Source: Paenibacillus sp. FSL H7-0357
Lineage (GTDB): Bacteria; Bacillota; Bacilli; Paenibacillales; Paenibacillaceae
Direction: 5' to 3'
Length of the DNA: 64,000 nucleotides
Assembly (NCBI RefSeq): GCF_000758525.1
Contig: NZ_CP009241.1
Location: 4,030,001-4,094,000, forward strand
Every line of letters begins with the position of its first letter. Positions within the stretch are counted from its first letter, which is position 1. Position numbers and translations under genes: made by a program. The notes under the pieces are model-generated. The model saw nothing but the letters and a program-made list of their open reading frames with translations. It ran no database searches and had not been told where the DNA came from. Positions 15,894 to 23,919 of this stretch are shown here, piece by piece.

Positions 15894-17555
15894 ATGGAAA
15901 TGGAATCCACGTTAGAAACGATTCTGGACGAAATGAAACAGGAGATTGACAATTGGATAGCCTATATTAGCGATAAGGACGCAGAAAAAATCGTAAAACG
16001 TACCAAGCTGCAGGTGGGAATTCACGGTCATGCTTTGCTCGAATATGCCAAGGGCAGAGTTGACGTGACAGATGATGAACTCAATCTCACTTTGCCTGGA
16101 GGTAAGGCCATCCCCGGCGAGTTACTGAGCGAGGAAGAAGTGCGAGAGCAGATTGTCCCTGAGCTTGCTTCTTATATGCAGCATAAATTGAATGCGCTGC
16201 CTCCGGCGCTAATCGATTATCAATTTACTTTTGACGGTAAGTTTCGGACGCGGGAGGGCGGAGTCAACGTTCGTATTCTCGAATTCGTTGACGAGACGAA
16301 GAAGCAACAATTGCTGGAACGAATCTCCATCTATATTGCGGATAAGCTCGAAGCGGGAAAATATCCAACCAAACCTTTGGAGACGTTTTTCCTCTCCAGG
16401 CACCTGTTGGACGAGAGACTCTTCCCTGACACAGATCCCGGTGTAATTATTTCTGTTTTCGAGAACATTCAACAAGTGAATAAAGGGAACAAGCATCTTG
16501 CTGAGCATCGGAATAATGTTACCGGGGCTTTGAGGAATTGGGTAGAGAGTCATTGGTTGCCCTGTTATTTCGATAATATAGGGACACAGTGGCAGAAAGA
16601 ATATAAGAAAAGAAGCGATGCCCGGCTGGAAAATATGGAGCAAGGTCCGATCGAGCTGGCCCTCTATGCTGCAATCCTGATTCTTAAATACGAACCTTCC
16701 TATAGTAGAAGTGTGGGGCTGGCCATTTTGAATTGCGCTATCGAATTGGGAAGCGCCCAGGCAAAACGTCTGACAAAGGAAGGCAGTGGAACGTTCGCCA
16801 AGGAGGACGTCAGCTTTCGCGATGAACTGGCGGAATGTACGGCCAACGATGTGTTTGCCGAGGTGACCATAGCCATTAAGCAAGAAACGGAGGAGAGCTA
16901 CGCGCAGGCACTCCGGTTTCTGACTCACTTGCTAAGCCTGGGCTTCCCGAAAAGCTATCAAATCAAGCTGAAATCAAGCGTCAAGCAATGGCTGCCGATG
17001 AAAGGATTGGCCAAGTCGAGCACGCACCGATTCTTTGCCAACGCCCTGGAATATCCGAATTTGCACCCCTTGCTGGAGGAGTACGCCCGGGTGGCGATGG
17101 AACCATTCGAATGGTATGCGGATACAGAAGGCGAAAAAAATTGCATGCCGGGCAGTTATGCGGTCTTCGGCCTTGGGCTTACAGATCAGGATTATTTTCC
17201 ATTAGTAGAACAATACATGGGGATGGTTGACGAAGAACACCAGTCCGTTCAGAATCACTTCACTGTCGCGTTGGCCGAGCGGCATGGCATTCACTTGGAG
17301 ACAATTCCTACGCTGGTGAAATGCATGCTGCATAGCACGGATTCGATGAAGCTGAAGATCCATACCGATATGGAAGATGAGGCGCATCTCCGGCTGCTGC
17401 TCGATCAAGTACGCGGTCTGCAGAACTATGAGGTGGAGCATATCGTTTATTTGATCTGGGGCGGAGCGGACAAACTGAAGAAGATAGCCGCCAAAGCCGA
17501 AGGGGATCGGGGAAAATGGCTTTTTGAGCTGGCACAAGCCACCGGCCGCAGTTAG
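15894..17555 (+). CDS. Large cytosolic protein of unknown function (DUF6138-like)
   Basis: A 553-residue soluble protein with no signal peptide, membrane segment or recognised catalytic motif. ATG at 15894 follows AAAGGAGCACGTT. The first 120 residues are acidic and helical; the stretch PLETFFLSRHLLDERLFPDT and the HRNNVTGALRNWVESHWLPC region match my recollection of the Bacillus DUF6138 family. The C-terminal half carries repeated helix pairs (VGLAILNCAIELGSAQAKRL and LRFLTHLLSLGFPKSY), suggesting an alpha-solenoid scaffold. It is a monocistronic gene after a terminator. The family assignment is from memory and the function is unknown. Confidence 0.75.
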   Translation: MEMESTLETILDEMKQEIDNWIAYISDKDAEKIVKRTKLQVGIHGHALLEYAKGRVDVTDDELNLTLPGGKAIPGELLSEEEVREQIVPELASYMQHKLNALPPALIDYQFTFDGKFRTREGGVNVRILEFVDETKKQQLLERISIYIADKLEAGKYPTKPLETFFLSRHLLDERLFPDTDPGVIISVFENIQQVNKGNKHLAEHRNNVTGALRNWVESHWLPCYFDNIGTQWQKEYKKRSDARLENMEQGPIELALYAAILILKYEPSYSRSVGLAILNCAIELGSAQAKRLTKEGSGTFAKEDVSFRDELAECTANDVFAEVTIAIKQETEESYAQALRFLTHLLSLGFPKSYQIKLKSSVKQWLPMKGLAKSSTHRFFANALEYPNLHPLLEEYARVAMEPFEWYADTEGEKNCMPGSYAVFGLGLTDQDYFPLVEQYMGMVDEEHQSVQNHFTVALAERHGIHLETIPTLVKCMLHSTDSMKLKIHTDMEDEAHLRLLLDQVRGLQNYEVEHIVYLIWGGADKLKKIAAKAEGDRGKWLFELAQATGRS

Positions 17556-17599
17556 CCTTGGCGATCATCCTGCGAAGTGTTTTCTAATTGAGCGTTAGC

Positions 17600-17875
17600 T
17601 TATCTGGATGGCAAAAGTTTAATTTGGGGAGCATCTTCATTCTTATAAATCGGAATGAGCTGAACGAGACCCTTGTCTTCGTCAACCACCGGAACTTCAA
17701 TCAGATTCCGATCTGAAGTTGGAAGGTGGGAATCAGAAACTAGCTCCGAGCTAACGTTGTCTACTATTGGTGATTCTACAAATTGTTCATTGAGCGTATC
17801 CGACTTTCCAAAGACGAAGACAGTAGAAAATAGTAGGGCACTCAAACCTATATACTTGAAACGTAATTTCATCAT
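17600..17875 (-). CDS. Small exported protein of unknown function
   Basis: A 91-residue protein starting at 17875 (or the second ATG at 17872) after GGAGGTAGGA. Residues 1-24 form a signal peptide (basic MMKLRFK, hydrophobic core, possible cleavage near VFGKSD). The mature part of about 65 residues is acidic, without cysteines, and includes EVPVVDEDKGLVQLIPIYKN. No family is recognised. It is convergent with the DUF6138-like gene and lies at the edge of the decayed mobile-element zone. Confidence 0.65.
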   Translation of the reverse strand: MMKLRFKYIGLSALLFSTVFVFGKSDTLNEQFVESPIVDNVSSELVSDSHLPTSDRNLIEVPVVDEDKGLVQLIPIYKNEDAPQIKLLPSR

Positions 17876-17935
17876 TCCTACCTCCGTAAACGATTAATTT
17901 GAAGATTTAACTATATTCTACATTAAAATGGGTGA

Positions 17936-17982
17936 GGACAAGTAGCGGAATTGGCAGACGCGCAAGGTTCAGGTTTTGGTGC
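17936..17982 (+). pseudogene. 5' fragment of a tRNA-Leu (CAG-type) gene
   Basis: The stretch from 17945 (GCGGAATTGGCAGACGCGC, then AAGGTTCAGGTTTTGGTG) reproduces the D-arm and anticodon arm of bacterial tRNA-Leu(CAG): against the E. coli sequence as I remember it there are about five differences over 37 positions. The anticodon CAG would be 17970-17972. The anticodon stem has a mismatch and the variable arm, T-arm and 3' acceptor are missing; the sequence instead runs into an amidohydrolase fragment. tRNA-Leu genes are common attachment sites for integrating elements, so this looks like a scar of integration or excision. Confidence 0.7.
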
Positions 17983-18292
17983 GGCTACAATTAGTAAAAA
18001 GAACGTTCCCCACGCTGGCGCCTTCTTACCCATTCTTGCGGACAGACTTGCTCCAGCGCTGCAGATGATGCCTGATATATTTGGTGAATATGCAGGGGAA
18101 ATAGATGTATATGCTGCTCTATTACAAATTGTCGATGCTGGCCAACTGCTCTATGGAAGCGACTATCCGTATACGCCGGAATCAGGCTGTATGGCCTTGG
18201 CTTCCGCCCTGGATACCACAGACCTGCTGACAGATGGACAGCGGCATGCTATTTATCTGGATAATGCCCTGCGGTTATTTCCAGAACTGTAA
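17951..18292 (+). pseudogene. Amidohydrolase (ACMSD-like, amidohydro-rel type) C-terminal fragment
   Basis: About 95 residues match the end of an amidohydrolase-2 enzyme: HAGAFLPILADRLAPALQMM, then LLYGSDYPYTP, a metal-site Asp motif, and an ending LDNALRLFPEL. The N-terminal two-thirds with the first metal ligands is absent, and between GEIDVYAALL and QIVDAGQLL the usual stretch of about 20 residues (YYDLAG region) appears deleted in frame. The only possible start is a TTG inside the tRNA-Leu fragment without a ribosome site. It is therefore a non-functional remnant. Confidence 0.75.
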
Positions 18293-18322
18293 GGAAAGAT
18301 GCTGCGCTTTTCCCATAGGAAT

Positions 18323-18372
18323 GACAAGATCCCGGCTTCTTTTAGGAGCAAGCCGGGATTTTGTCATTTTTT
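18323..18372 (+). terminator. Strong intrinsic terminator
   Basis: GACAAGATCCCGGCTT pairs with AAGCCGGGATTTTGTC (one G/T bulge-type mismatch) around an eleven-base loop and is followed by ATTTTTT. It lies 31 bases after the amidohydrolase remnant, which it probably served when intact. Confidence 0.85.
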
Positions 18373-18390
18373 GACATGATGAATTATATT

Positions 18391-18621
18391 TCAGCAACAA
18401 CCTGGCAGGGAAATCCTGAGAATCCATCCATATTGACGTTTCAGCTCGTCGTAGACGTTAAAGATCCCCTGCTTGGGTGTTCCGCTATCGCAAAAGATGA
18501 CCTGGGGCAGCTGTTTCTGGCGTTCCCGGGAAATGGGGATTTTCTCAAACTGGCTATGGCTGATGATAAAGGCATTATAATTACCCATGGCAATACGGGA
18601 GACAAAGCGTTGACACATCAA
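18391..18621 (-). pseudogene. Remnant of a large helicase/N6-methylase of an integrative conjugative element
   Basis: Read on the minus strand, MCQRFVSRIAMGNYNAFIIS continuing HSQFEKIPISRERQK matches a conserved segment of the giant SNF2-helicase/DNA-methylase proteins of Gram-positive conjugative elements and plasmids. It is joined directly to VIFCDSGTPKQGIFNVYDEL, which in the intact protein lies much further on. So two conserved blocks are fused by an internal deletion, and both ends are missing. No ribosome site precedes it. It is taken as a relic of a lost conjugative element. Confidence 0.7.
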
Positions 18622-18631
18622 AATCCTTTAT

Positions 18632-18677
18632 TTGACTTTTGAAGTGAAGAAGCATATTATAGTTCATTAAATGAACT
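18632..18677 (+). promoter_or_regulatory. Sigma-A-type promoter with adjoining MarR-type operator
   Basis: TTGACT (18632-18637) and TATTAT (18655-18660) are separated by exactly 17 bases. Directly after the -10 box lies the near-perfect palindrome AGTTCATTAAATGAACT (18661-18677), and related half-sites (AATGAACC, AGTGAACT) follow at 18686-18709. The palindrome covers the expected transcription start, the arrangement expected for autorepression by the MarR protein encoded next. Confidence 0.75.
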
Positions 18678-18726
18678 GTATAAATAATGAACCATTTAAA
18701 AAGTGAACTAAAGGAGGCGGAATGGT

Positions 18727-19182
18727 TTGAAAGAGAGCAAACTAGACGCGGTTGCAGAAGGCATATTAAAGGTTTTTCCTGAAATTGTTAGATATTTTTT
18801 TCAACTAAGAGACGAAGCATCAGATTCCAGTTACACGTATCAGGACTATGTAACACTACATGTACTAGAGGAATTTGGAAAGGTCCCCATTTCAGCTGTT
18901 GGGAAAATTCTGTTGATATCCAAATCGAGGATGACGGCGCTTGTGGACAAACTAATTGAGGCAAAGCTCATAGAAAGAATTCCCGATTACGAGGATCGCA
19001 GAATCATCAATCTTGAATTAACGAGTAAAGGCAAGGAATTAGCCTTAAACAATCGGAGAAATTTAAAGATTGGGATTAGCAAACGATTTGTAAATCTCAG
19101 CGAAGACGAAATGGAGCAATTCATCCATTCCATGACGGTTATGCAGAAGCTAATGACTAAAACAGGGGAGAAAACATTGTGA
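18727..19182 (+). CDS. MarR-family transcriptional regulator
   Basis: A 151-residue winged-helix repressor starting with TTG at 18727 after AAAGGAGGCGGAATGG. The winged-helix region includes ISAVGKILLISKSRMTALVD (recognition helix), then KLIEAKLIERIPDYEDRRII, the DR-containing wing, with dimerisation helices at both ends. It probably binds the palindrome at 18661-18677 and controls itself and the overlapping efflux gene (its stop shares four bases with the next GTG start). Such MarR-MFS pairs usually respond to lipophilic drugs or phenolics; the ligand is not known. Confidence 0.93.
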   Translation: MKESKLDAVAEGILKVFPEIVRYFFQLRDEASDSSYTYQDYVTLHVLEEFGKVPISAVGKILLISKSRMTALVDKLIEAKLIERIPDYEDRRIINLELTSKGKELALNNRRNLKIGISKRFVNLSEDEMEQFIHSMTVMQKLMTKTGEKTL

Positions 19183-20780
19183 ATACCATTGAGACTTTAA
19201 CGAATAAGCAAAAAAATGTAATTATGCTTGGTCTGACACTGAGTGTTCTGCTCGCTGCCTTGGATAGTACAATTGTTTCTACTGCTATGAAAAATATTAC
19301 GAACGACCTGAATGGGTTGGATTTATTTGCTTGGCCGCTAACGATCTACATGCTTTTTTCCACCATAATTACTCCTATATCGGGAAAGCTTGCAGATACA
19401 TTTGGCCGAAAGTTGTTTTTTATGATCGGTGCGATCACCTTCTTGGTAGGCTCTGTATTATGTGGGTTGTCGCAATCTATGATTCAGTTGATTATTTTCA
19501 GAGCAATTCAAGGGCTTGGTTGCGGAATATTAATGGCGAATACGTTCGCCATGATTGGTGATATTTTTCCTCCTGCTGAAAGAGCCAAGAACTCAGGCAT
19601 CGCATACTCCGCATTCGGTTTGGCCAGTATCATTGGGCCGCTCCTTGGGGGAACCATCACCGACCACTTCGGTTGGAGATGGATATTCTACATCAATCTT
19701 CCGATAGGCTTCCTATTTATAACACTTATTCTAATTACAGTGCCAACAATAAAAAACGGGAGTACCGCTCGACGAAGTGTAGACTATGCAGGAACTGCCG
19801 TCTTAATTGCAGGGCTAATTCCTATGCTGCTGGCATTTACGTGGGCTGGTAAAAAGTATCAATGGTCATCACCAGTGATCATTTACATGTTTGCCTTCTC
19901 AGCAATCATGCTAATAGTATTTGGTTTAATTGAAAGAAAAGCGAAGGAGCCAATCCTGCCCTTAGCCCTGTTTAAAGATAGAACCTTCCGCGTAGCATCG
20001 ACATCTGTATTCTTGTCTAATGCCAGCATGTTTGGAGCGGTGCTTTTCATTCCCTTGTTTGTACAAGTCGTGCTTGGTAAGAATGCAACGAACTCCGGTA
20101 TGGCGATGGCGCCACTCATGCTTAGCTTTGCAATCGCAAGTATGCTTAGCGGAAGAGTTATTTCCAAGACGGGGAAGCTGAAGATTTTCGCGGTCAACGG
20201 ATTTATTATTACGGCCATTGGATTTTTTTTCTTGACAAGGTTTGATGCGAGTTCGACCATTTTGCAGATTAATATTGCTATGATTATTTCTGGTCTGGGA
20301 ATCGGGTTGAATATGCCGGTTTTTACTCTGGCTGTCCAGAATGCATTCCAGCAGAACCAAATGGGAGTTGTTACTGCTGCGGTTCAGTTTTTTAGAAATA
20401 TTGGAGGGACTATTGCATCAGCTGTTTTCGGGGCAATTATGTTGTCATCAATTACAAACGGAATTAAGAAAGTAGATCTAACCCAGTTTTCTTCCTCTAA
20501 TCCTCCCTTTGATTTTAGTACAATGATTACCAACCCTCAGGCTTTGACCAATGTAAACACGATAAATGCATTCAAAGAACAAGTGCCACCGTCAGCAATG
20601 GATGATTTTAATAAGCTATTGCTGCGGATAAACGATATCCTTTCAACTTCTATTCAACAGGTATTTATGGCAAGTCTGCTTATTGCCATTGCTGCAATTG
20701 CCATCTCGCTGCTGCTTCCGAACCATTCTATCCAAGAGAAGCAGAGACAAAATAAGTCTAAATTGAACATTGATCGATAA
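19179..20780 (+). CDS. MFS multidrug efflux transporter, DHA2 (EmrB/QacA-like)
   Basis: A 533-residue membrane protein with about 14 hydrophobic segments, the size and count of DHA2 proton-coupled exporters. Visible motifs: TM1 with LSVLLAALDSTIVSTAM (motif D1-like L-D-x-T-I-V), motif A GKLADTFGRKLFFMIG, and motif C-like GPLLGGTITDHFGWRWIFYI. GTG at 19179 overlaps the MarR stop, implying translational coupling and repression by that regulator. Substrates are probably hydrophobic drugs or dyes (family knowledge). A strong terminator follows. Confidence 0.94.
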   Translation: MNTIETLTNKQKNVIMLGLTLSVLLAALDSTIVSTAMKNITNDLNGLDLFAWPLTIYMLFSTIITPISGKLADTFGRKLFFMIGAITFLVGSVLCGLSQSMIQLIIFRAIQGLGCGILMANTFAMIGDIFPPAERAKNSGIAYSAFGLASIIGPLLGGTITDHFGWRWIFYINLPIGFLFITLILITVPTIKNGSTARRSVDYAGTAVLIAGLIPMLLAFTWAGKKYQWSSPVIIYMFAFSAIMLIVFGLIERKAKEPILPLALFKDRTFRVASTSVFLSNASMFGAVLFIPLFVQVVLGKNATNSGMAMAPLMLSFAIASMLSGRVISKTGKLKIFAVNGFIITAIGFFFLTRFDASSTILQINIAMIISGLGIGLNMPVFTLAVQNAFQQNQMGVVTAAVQFFRNIGGTIASAVFGAIMLSSITNGIKKVDLTQFSSSNPPFDFSTMITNPQALTNVNTINAFKEQVPPSAMDDFNKLLLRINDILSTSIQQVFMASLLIAIAAIAISLLLPNHSIQEKQRQNKSKLNIDR

Positions 20781-20823
20781 GCTGGCCTGTTGATTAGATC
20801 AGTCCATAGTCAATTATGCAAAT

Positions 20824-20866
20824 AAAAAGCAAACGGAGGCCAACTGTTGGTCCGTTTGCTTTTATA
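20824..20866 (+). terminator. Rho-independent terminator of the MarR-MFS operon
   Basis: Arms AAAAGCAAACGGA (20825-20837) and TCCGTTTGCTTTT (20851-20863) pair perfectly, extended by an inner GCCAAC/TTGG pairing. T-rich sequence follows on both sides. Confidence 0.9.
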
Positions 20867-20986
20867 ATTATCTGGATCATTTAGAGGAGAGGATTAGCAA
20901 TTCCTCGGATAGGCTCAATTCATGATTGTGAACAAATTGATGCTTGTTCAAAGTATATTCACAGGCATTTTCAGAATCGCATTCAT

Positions 20987-21586
20987 TTAATCAGTAATTT
21001 TTTTAAGCTCAAAAATAGTTGCCTCTGATAACAAGATAAGCCTATCGTTATTAACAACAAAAAAGCTTACACTTACAGGTATGCTCATTTTTGTAGAAGG
21101 GTCACTTATATCTATTGCTTTTACTTCATCATTTATATTTAAGTCTGGGATATCTATTTTATATAATCTATAAAAAGAGTCAGAGTTATAGCATGTCGCT
21201 GTAATCTGATATAATGGATTTTTTAGTTCATATTGATATTTCTTATACTTTTTAATTCCTTTTGATGAAAAAAAGTCTTTTTCGATTATAATTTTATCTC
21301 CAATAAATTTTTGCCCTGTTGGATATTCAGAAGCATCATTATATGAATTTGCAAATCCTAAATGCTTCTCAACTTTCCAAGTTCCATAGAAATATTTTTC
21401 AGTTTCACTATCCAAACTTATACGTTCTACAGTACAATATTCGGATGTGTTTGTTGGAATAATAGACTCCTCCGTTTCAGGTTTAGGCTCACTCGAAGTA
21501 TTTGGATTTGATGTCATTTCAACATTTCCACAAGCCGATGCTAGCATCAACATTATTATCATACAAGCCAATATTGTTTTTTTCAT
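20987..21586 (-). CDS. Hypothetical lipoprotein
   Basis: A 199-residue protein with a lipoprotein signal: MKKTILACMIIMLMLASACG, lipobox-like SAC with Cys19, then a Ser/Pro/Glu-rich linker. ATG at 21586 follows TAGGAGTGTGAGAT. The mature part is a beta-rich domain containing YFYGTWKVEKHLGFA, which resembles small lipocalin-like lipoproteins of Firmicutes in which a GTW-type strand opens the domain. No enzyme motif is seen. The gene is clearly more A/T-rich than its neighbours and lies in the mobile-element zone, so acquisition is possible. Its role is unknown. Confidence 0.75.
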   Translation of the reverse strand: MKKTILACMIIMLMLASACGNVEMTSNPNTSSEPKPETEESIIPTNTSEYCTVERISLDSETEKYFYGTWKVEKHLGFANSYNDASEYPTGQKFIGDKIIIEKDFFSSKGIKKYKKYQYELKNPLYQITATCYNSDSFYRLYKIDIPDLNINDEVKAIDISDPSTKMSIPVSVSFFVVNNDRLILLSEATIFELKKITD

Positions 21587-22021
21587 ATCTCACACTCCTA
21601 CTATAAAGTTATGTTTTCGCATGTTTAGTTGTTACTTGATTACTATACCGAGCTCATTTTTCAACACTATATTCCCTTTTCATCTACCTAGCAGAAATTA
21701 TATCAGAGCAATTGAAGCGATGAATGACATAAAATTAACATTATTTATGAATAAGGTTAACTTTATGTTATCTAAATCACAAACAACAATACGCCCAAAC
21801 ATCCATGTCAGAGCCTCATCCCAAAGAAGGATTACGCGTTTGTTTGTGCAACTAATTCATTTACCTTCTTATACAAGGTATCTCCTCCAAAAGGCAAGTA
21901 CCGACTTTGTTTTTGTAATCGGAACTTAAGTGCATTTTAGCTTTTAATTGCCCATTCTATCCAGCAAAAGTAAACTAGAATCGATACAAAAATTCTGATA
22001 CTCAACATAATAGGAACTTTA
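21587..22021. other. A/T-rich gap without recognisable gene
   Basis: These 435 bases contain a plus-strand open frame antisense to, and running out of, the lipoprotein gene, without a ribosome site or family resemblance. The right end runs into the recombinase remnant. I see no RNA gene, promoter pair or repeat that I can support here; it is best viewed as decayed sequence. Confidence 0.5.
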
Positions 22022-22261
22022 TCTGGGAGGGGTTATTGTGAAGCGAAATATTCGGAAGAAGCAGGTCTTATACAAAACCTTAGGCCACATAAACTACGCC
22101 ACTTCCTACTAACCTGGCTGAAAAAGAAGGGCATTGACGACGCACTCATACAACCGTACTCCGGCCATGAAAGCCGCAAGTCATTAGAGGTGTATTCAAA
22201 GCTCGCCATTACCGAAGCACAAAACGAGTACAACGAGGTTATCAACAAATTCCCAATCTAA
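22022..22261 (+). pseudogene. C-terminal remnant of a tyrosine recombinase/integrase
   Basis: The plus-strand frame ending at TAA 22259-22261 reads [20 protein letters not shown], then [20 protein letters not shown] and ending [12 protein letters not shown]. It contains the H-x-L-R box (HKLR), the GH motif and the catalytic Tyr context LEVYSK of phage-type integrases. The N-terminal two-thirds, including the first catalytic Arg, is missing and no start codon with a ribosome site exists. Together with the tRNA-Leu fragment and the helicase/methylase relic it marks a former integrated element. Confidence 0.8.
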
Positions 22262-22379
22262 CCCATACGCTTGCACTTGGTGACAGCGACGCTGGTATTA
22301 CCCCAATAAGCGAAAATCAGATTGACAAAATAATCTATTAGATATATTGTGGATATTCGAAGTCTATTATTTATCTTAA

Positions 22380-22403
22380 TTATAGATATATTGTATCTAT
22401 AAT
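22380..22403 (+). promoter_or_regulatory. Inverted repeat overlapping a -10 box, upstream of an MFS gene
   Basis: TTATAGATA (22380-22388) and TATCTATAA (22394-22402) form a perfect nine-base inverted repeat with a five-base centre. The right arm contains TATAAT (22398-22403), a perfect -10 sequence; no clear -35 box is seen. A related half-site AGATATATTGT also occurs at 22340-22350. It looks like a TetR/MarR-class operator for the exporter gene at 22528, but no regulator gene is adjacent. Confidence 0.55.
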
Positions 22404-22527
22404 GTATTTTATTAATCTTGAAAGGATGATTCATAACTCATTCAATCGAAAGGGATAACTGTATCCATACACGTCTTGCAGCAGCTCGCTGCATCCGATT
22501 AGTACTTCTGAAAGCGGTGAAGATAGC

Positions 22528-23919
22528 TTGACTAATAAACCCAGCATTATTGTTGCCTCCCTGGTGGTTGCCAATTTTCTAGCCCAATTGATGCAAACGA
22601 TGTTAAATACGGCGTTGCCGCGTGTCATGCAGGATCTTGCAATTCATGAGAATCAAGCGCAGTGGCTGATTACAGTGTATTACCTGATGATAGGTATAAC
22701 TGTTCCTGTTGCCGGATTTTTGATCGGAAAGTTTACCACGAGAGCCTTGTTCATGGCCTCTGTCGGAGCGTTCACAGCAGGAACATTGATTGCCGGGATC
22801 GCCTGGAGTTTCCCGCTAGTCCTGACGGGGCGTTTGGTTCAAGGCATCGGTGCGGGCCTGCTGTTTCCGCTGTTTCAGACGACAATACTCAGAGTCTTTC
22901 CGAAGGAGAAAATCGGTGCAGCGATGGGAGTAGTCGGTTTGGTCCTGGGGCTGGCTCCGGCGCTTGGGCCCACTCTGTCTGGGTTCGTGGTTCAGAACCA
23001 TTCATGGAGACTGTTGTTTTACGCTGTGGCGCCGCTTGCAGCCGCCAATTTATTCTTAGCGCATTTCACGCTGCGGAATGTAGGAGAGACTCATCAGACC
23101 AAACTCGACACCAGGTCCATTATCTATTCTTCACTCGGATTCGCTGGTATTTTGTATGGATTTAGCATTGTCGGGGAAGAAAAGGGAAGTCCCGCTGTCG
23201 CTGGGGTCATCCTTCTGGCCGGATTCCTGATCGTGGCGGTGTTTATTAAAAGACAGCTCAAGCTCACAGCACCTTTGCTCGATTTCAAGCTGCTTCGGTA
23301 CCGCTCCTTTACCCGATCTTCCATTGTGGGGGTGATCTTGTTTGCGGTGATGGTGGGGGTTGAGATGCTTCTTCCTCTGTATGCACAGACGATAAGAGGC
23401 TTAACACCTCGGGAGTCCGGGCTTATGCTGTTGCCGGGTGCATTGCTGATTGGTGTCTCCGGTCTGATCTCAGGCAGGCTATATGACCGGTTTGGGGTTA
23501 GCCGCGTAACTCAGGGAGGATTTCTGCTCATTCTGATCATGGCATTGGCTCTTGCCCTCACGTTATCAACAGAGACGTCCTTTAATCTACTGGTTATAAT
23601 GTATGCCCTGCTTATGTTTGGGGTAGGGGCAGTAATGTCTCCAATTACGGCCTATGCCATGGCAAGTATCCCAAACACTATGGTTGCTCATGCTTCTCCA
23701 ATGACGATTACGCTGCGCTCGCTCAGCAGTTCAATAGGAGGTGCCTTGCTTGTAACGATAATGACTTCAACTGCGAGTGCCAGTTCCTTATCCTTTCCGC
23801 TGGATATGCTACAAGGCGTCCACATTGCATTCTGGACATTGACGGCTTTTGCCGGATTAGGATTATACTTGTCTTTTCATCTGCAAGAAGCGAGAAAGCT
23901 CAAACCTGCTAATATTTGA
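22528..23919 (+). CDS. MFS drug exporter, DHA2-type
   Basis: A 463-residue membrane transporter starting with TTG at 22528 after GCGGTGAAGA. Roughly 12-14 hydrophobic segments are visible. TM1 includes QLMQTMLNTALPRVMQDL, in which the usual L-D-x-T-I-V is replaced by M-L-N-T-A-L, an Asp-to-Asn change at a position commonly acidic in this family. ITVYYLMIGITVPVAGFLIG and the motif C-like GPTLSGFVVQNHSWRLLFY support the YhcA/LmrB-like branch. Substrate unknown. It is probably controlled through the inverted repeat 22380-22402. Confidence 0.9.
   Translation: MTNKPSIIVASLVVANFLAQLMQTMLNTALPRVMQDLAIHENQAQWLITVYYLMIGITVPVAGFLIGKFTTRALFMASVGAFTAGTLIAGIAWSFPLVLTGRLVQGIGAGLLFPLFQTTILRVFPKEKIGAAMGVVGLVLGLAPALGPTLSGFVVQNHSWRLLFYAVAPLAAANLFLAHFTLRNVGETHQTKLDTRSIIYSSLGFAGILYGFSIVGEEKGSPAVAGVILLAGFLIVAVFIKRQLKLTAPLLDFKLLRYRSFTRSSIVGVILFAVMVGVEMLLPLYAQTIRGLTPRESGLMLLPGALLIGVSGLISGRLYDRFGVSRVTQGGFLLILIMALALALTLSTETSFNLLVIMYALLMFGVGAVMSPITAYAMASIPNTMVAHASPMTITLRSLSSSIGGALLVTIMTSTASASSLSFPLDMLQGVHIAFWTLTAFAGLGLYLSFHLQEARKLKPANI

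Noticed and set aside
18361..18642. Plus-strand open frame of 93 codons
   Set aside because: It lies antisense to the helicase/methylase relic, has no ribosome site or family resemblance, and overlaps the terminator; the minus-strand reading is the meaningful one.
21447..21929. Plus-strand open frame of 160 codons
   Set aside because: Half of it is antisense to the lipoprotein gene; no ribosome site and no recognisable protein features.
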